Source: Longirhabdus pacifica
Lineage (GTDB): Bacteria; Bacillota; Bacilli; Paenibacillales; DSM-105158
Assembly (NCBI RefSeq): GCF_004115085.1
Contig: NZ_QXJP01000021.1
Coordinates: forward strand, 1 to 64,000
Length of the DNA: 64,000 nucleotides
Reading direction: 5' to 3'
The notes under the pieces were generated by a model that saw only the letters and a program-made list of their open reading frames with translations, was not told the DNA's origin and did not search any database. The translations under genes were made by a program, and so were the position numbers. Shown here piece by piece: positions 61,704 to 64,000 of the stretch; position 1 is the stretch's first letter, and every line of letters begins with the position of its first letter.

Positions 61704-63494
61704 TTATGCATACCATTTTGCTTGCATATTAAACATGCGATAATATTCTTGTCTTTTATTTATCAATTCTTCATGTGTACCAACTTCCAACAATTTACCC
61801 TCTTTCATGACAAAAATTCTGTCTGCCATTTTAGCTGCTGCCATTCGATGTGAAATAAATAATGTTGTTTTGTCCGCTGATAAATTTTTGAATTGATTAA
61901 ATACTTCAAGTTCGGTCTGTGGGTCCAGTGCAGCTGTTGGCTCATCTAGAACGACAATCTTTGCTTCTCTGTATAGCGCTCTCGCCATTGCAATTCTTTG
62001 CCACTGTCCACCAGATAAATCTTCTCCTTCAAATAAAAACTTACCTAGTCTTGTTTCATATTTATCTGGAAGTTGTTGAACAAACGTATCCACACCAGTT
62101 TGCTCAGCTACTCTTTTCAACTTTGCGTCGTCTTCTTCTTGCTCTATGTCACCAAATACGATATTTTCTTTCACGGTATACGCATAAGTCGTAAAATCTT
62201 GAAAAATAACGGTCGTATTTCGATATAAATCTTGCTTATCTATCGTTTCTATCTCTACATCATCAAATGTAATGGTGCCTTTACTGATTGGATAGAGTCC
62301 CATCAAGCATTTGACCAATGTGGTTTTACCAGAACCATTTTCCCCTACTATAGCTATTTTTTCACCAGGTTTAATATGAAAACTAACATCATCTAATACT
62401 TTTTTACTGCTACCTGGGTAAGTAAAGCTTATATTTTTTACTTCTATACCTTTATACAATGAACTAGGAAACGAAGTAGGATTTTCAATTTGTTTCGGGT
62501 TATACTCTTTTTGCTCATATTCTAGAAATTTGAATAAATCATCGATGTAAAGAAACTGTTCGTAAATACTTGCCAAAGAAAAAGAAATAATGTTCATTGA
62601 AGTTTGCGCACCTTGAATAGCTTGGCCCATGGTAACAAATTGTCCGATTCCTATTTTTGATGTTTTCAATAACCATACAACAATGAGGGCACATCCACTA
62701 TAAATAATGGCGGTAAACGTCTCTAATCCTAAATTTGCAACTTTCTCCCTTTTTATCAGCTTAAACATTTGGTTGTTGTTCAACCAATAAATCTTTTTCC
62801 ATCTATTTATTAAATAGTTTCCGAGTGAAAAAATACGAACTTCTTTGGATGCATCTCTATCATTTAAAAGTGCACTCGTATAACTGGCTTCTCTTGCTGC
62901 TGGTGTTTGAAAACGCATTAGATGAAATTTTGCACTACCGTATTTTGCTTGAATCCTATAAATAGGAACTGCTGCTACCAAGCTCAATATTGCAATACTC
63001 CAGTGTATAGTGAATAAAAAGAATAAGTAAGATCCTAGTGTAATGATACTTCTTCCAATTTCTAATACACTTCTCACCGGCCCCATTACGCGATTCCCAT
63101 AATCTCCTCTAATTCTTTCTAAATGATGATAAAAATCAGGAAGTTCAAAGTAAGTAAGAGGAACACGTATGGATTTTAGCGAAACTTTCTTGCTAAAGTA
63201 ATAATCTAAACGTATTTCTGTATATGTATCTAGTAAACCTGTGAGCATACTGAGCATGGATTTAAAAAATACTATAGCAAATTCAAGTAAAATAAGAACG
63301 ATAATCGTATTAATATCACTGCCTTGAGCACCCTGTACATATGCAGCCACTTCATCAATTAATTCTTTCGTAATGTATAAGGTAGCTAACGGCAATAATC
63401 CCTCGATGATTCTCACTAATATAGAAAAAGTAAACCATAATTTACTACGTTGCCAAATAACTTTAAATAGTGAAATAAAAACAGTTGTATTCAT
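61704..63494 (-). CDS. ABC exporter, fused permease and ATPase
   Basis: 596 residues. Six-helix transmembrane domain (about 20-310) and nucleotide-binding domain with Walker A GENGSGKTT (384-392), Q-loop FQDFTTYAYT, signature LSGGQ (493-497), Walker B IVVLDEPTAALDP and switch His549. There is no N-terminal C39 peptidase domain, so it does not cut leaders itself; it resembles NisT-type and other peptide or lipid exporters. Next to redox genes it may export a disulfide-containing peptide. Substrate unknown. Confidence 0.92.
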   Translation of the reverse strand: MNTTVFISLFKVIWQRSKLWFTFSILVRIIEGLLPLATLYITKELIDEVAAYVQGAQGSDINTIIVLILLEFAIVFFKSMLSMLTGLLDTYTEIRLDYYFSKKVSLKSIRVPLTYFELPDFYHHLERIRGDYGNRVMGPVRSVLEIGRSIITLGSYLFFLFTIHWSIAILSLVAAVPIYRIQAKYGSAKFHLMRFQTPAAREASYTSALLNDRDASKEVRIFSLGNYLINRWKKIYWLNNNQMFKLIKREKVANLGLETFTAIIYSGCALIVVWLLKTSKIGIGQFVTMGQAIQGAQTSMNIISFSLASIYEQFLYIDDLFKFLEYEQKEYNPKQIENPTSFPSSLYKGIEVKNISFTYPGSSKKVLDDVSFHIKPGEKIAIVGENGSGKTTLVKCLMGLYPISKGTITFDDVEIETIDKQDLYRNTTVIFQDFTTYAYTVKENIVFGDIEQEEDDAKLKRVAEQTGVDTFVQQLPDKYETRLGKFLFEGEDLSGGQWQRIAMARALYREAKIVVLDEPTAALDPQTELEVFNQFKNLSADKTTLFISHRMAAAKMADRIFVMKEGKLLEVGTHEELINKRQEYYRMFNMQAKWYA

Positions 63495-63704
63495 CTCATG
63501 TCATTCCTTTATATGCAAGTTGAAAAAATAATGAATTTATTTCATGTATGGAGTGATTAGTAAACTACCATTTCTCCAACTTATTTAGAAGATACAATAA
63601 GCCTCCTTTGTTGAATGAGCTATCATAAATTATGAGCTAAACTTGTAAGATGTTTTAATGTAAATGAATTTAAGTTAAATTTTTATAGTACTCTGTTTCA
63701 CCTC

Positions 63705-64000
63705 TTACCCCTCTGGTACTAATTCTCTAGAAGAAAGTTGATTTTGCTGATTTTCTTTCATTAAATTTTGATAAAAATTGATAATGTGTTGTGGTGTAGT
63801 GGCATTGTGTACTATACCGTGCTCTGAATGCATAAGTATAAAATATGGAAAAAACTGAATACGTAACTTTTTAGCCATTTCTTTGTTTATCGGAATATTA
63901 ATAAACTTGTCTTCAAAATGTGTCGAGTACTTTAATACATCAGACTCCTTTTCAACTTCCAACATATTGATATGAGGAAGATTAACATCATCGTTGTATA
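63705..64000 (-). CDS. Thioredoxin-like protein, C-terminal part (cut by window edge)
   Basis: The reading frame stays open to the right edge of the window, so the start and any CxxC motif are outside. Visible part: about 98 residues with NIPINKEMAKKLRIQFFPYFILMHSEHGIVHNA, where FFPYF fits the cis-proline loop of a thioredoxin fold, followed by a C-terminal helix. Downstream, a 210-base gap leads to the ABC exporter. An internal ATG at 63965 is not a credible start. Confidence 0.65.
   Translation of the reverse strand, partial: YNDDVNLPHINMLEVEKESDVLKYSTHFEDKFINIPINKEMAKKLRIQFFPYFILMHSEHGIVHNATTPQHIINFYQNLMKENQQNQLSSRELVPEG

Overview
The window is a chromosomal segment from a low-GC, endospore-forming Bacillaceae-type Firmicute. 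Gene order matches the Bacillus lineage closely: atp operon, mnaA/wecB, upp, glyA, ywlG, rpiB, ywlE, mntP, ywlC, spoIIR, prmC and prfA in one block, and guaB, dacA, pdxS, pdxT, serS and tRNA-Ser in another. Sporulation genes (spoIIR, a gerBAC-type germinant receptor, an sspP-like SASP gene) support this. The genus cannot be fixed from sequence alone. The ATP synthase c subunit lacks the alkaliphile glycine and proline signatures. Almost every gene is on the minus strand; the plus-strand genes are tadA, a small hydrophilic ORF and an LCP-family gene.

Layout from left to right. 0-6.4 kb: a metallopeptidase-like lipoprotein, murA, a 126-bp tandem repeat, a DUF1146 membrane protein and a large surface protease (S8 plus three SLH domains). 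6.8-16.7 kb: an 11-gene complex I operon (nuoABCDHIJKLMN, no nuoEFG). 17.3-24.5 kb: the complete F1Fo ATP synthase operon with atpI and atpZ. 24.7-36.6 kb: wecB, upp, a glyA operon under a ZTP riboswitch, an ArsR regulator, ywlE, mntP, threonylcarbamoyl-AMP synthase, spoIIR, prmC, prfA and ychF. 36.9-47.8 kb: a glucosaminidase-domain protein, tadA, an EamA transporter, DUF441, a gerBAC operon, a lipoprotein, an LCP-family protein and sspP. 48.1-54.2 kb: tRNA-Ser(UGA), serS, pdxT, pdxS, dacA and guaB. 54.4-60.3 kb: a secreted protein of unknown function, pckA, aceA and aceB, with two operator-like palindromes at the aceB promoter. 60.4-64.0 kb: a redox and export cluster (thioredoxin-like fragment, ABC exporter, MauE-like membrane protein, membrane-anchored thioredoxin-like protein and a possible 24-residue peptide), which runs off the right edge.

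Functionally, most of the window is core metabolism: respiration and ATP synthesis, cell wall precursors, one-carbon and nucleotide supply, translation fidelity, gluconeogenesis with the glyoxylate shunt, and sporulation/germination. The accessory part most likely to hold something new is the right-edge cluster. It has the parts list of a peptide maturation and export system, but no clear precursor lies inside the window. A dispersed hairpin repeat family at 2.7, 16.8, 30.4 and 32.3 kb, with compensatory base changes between copies, is the second notable item.
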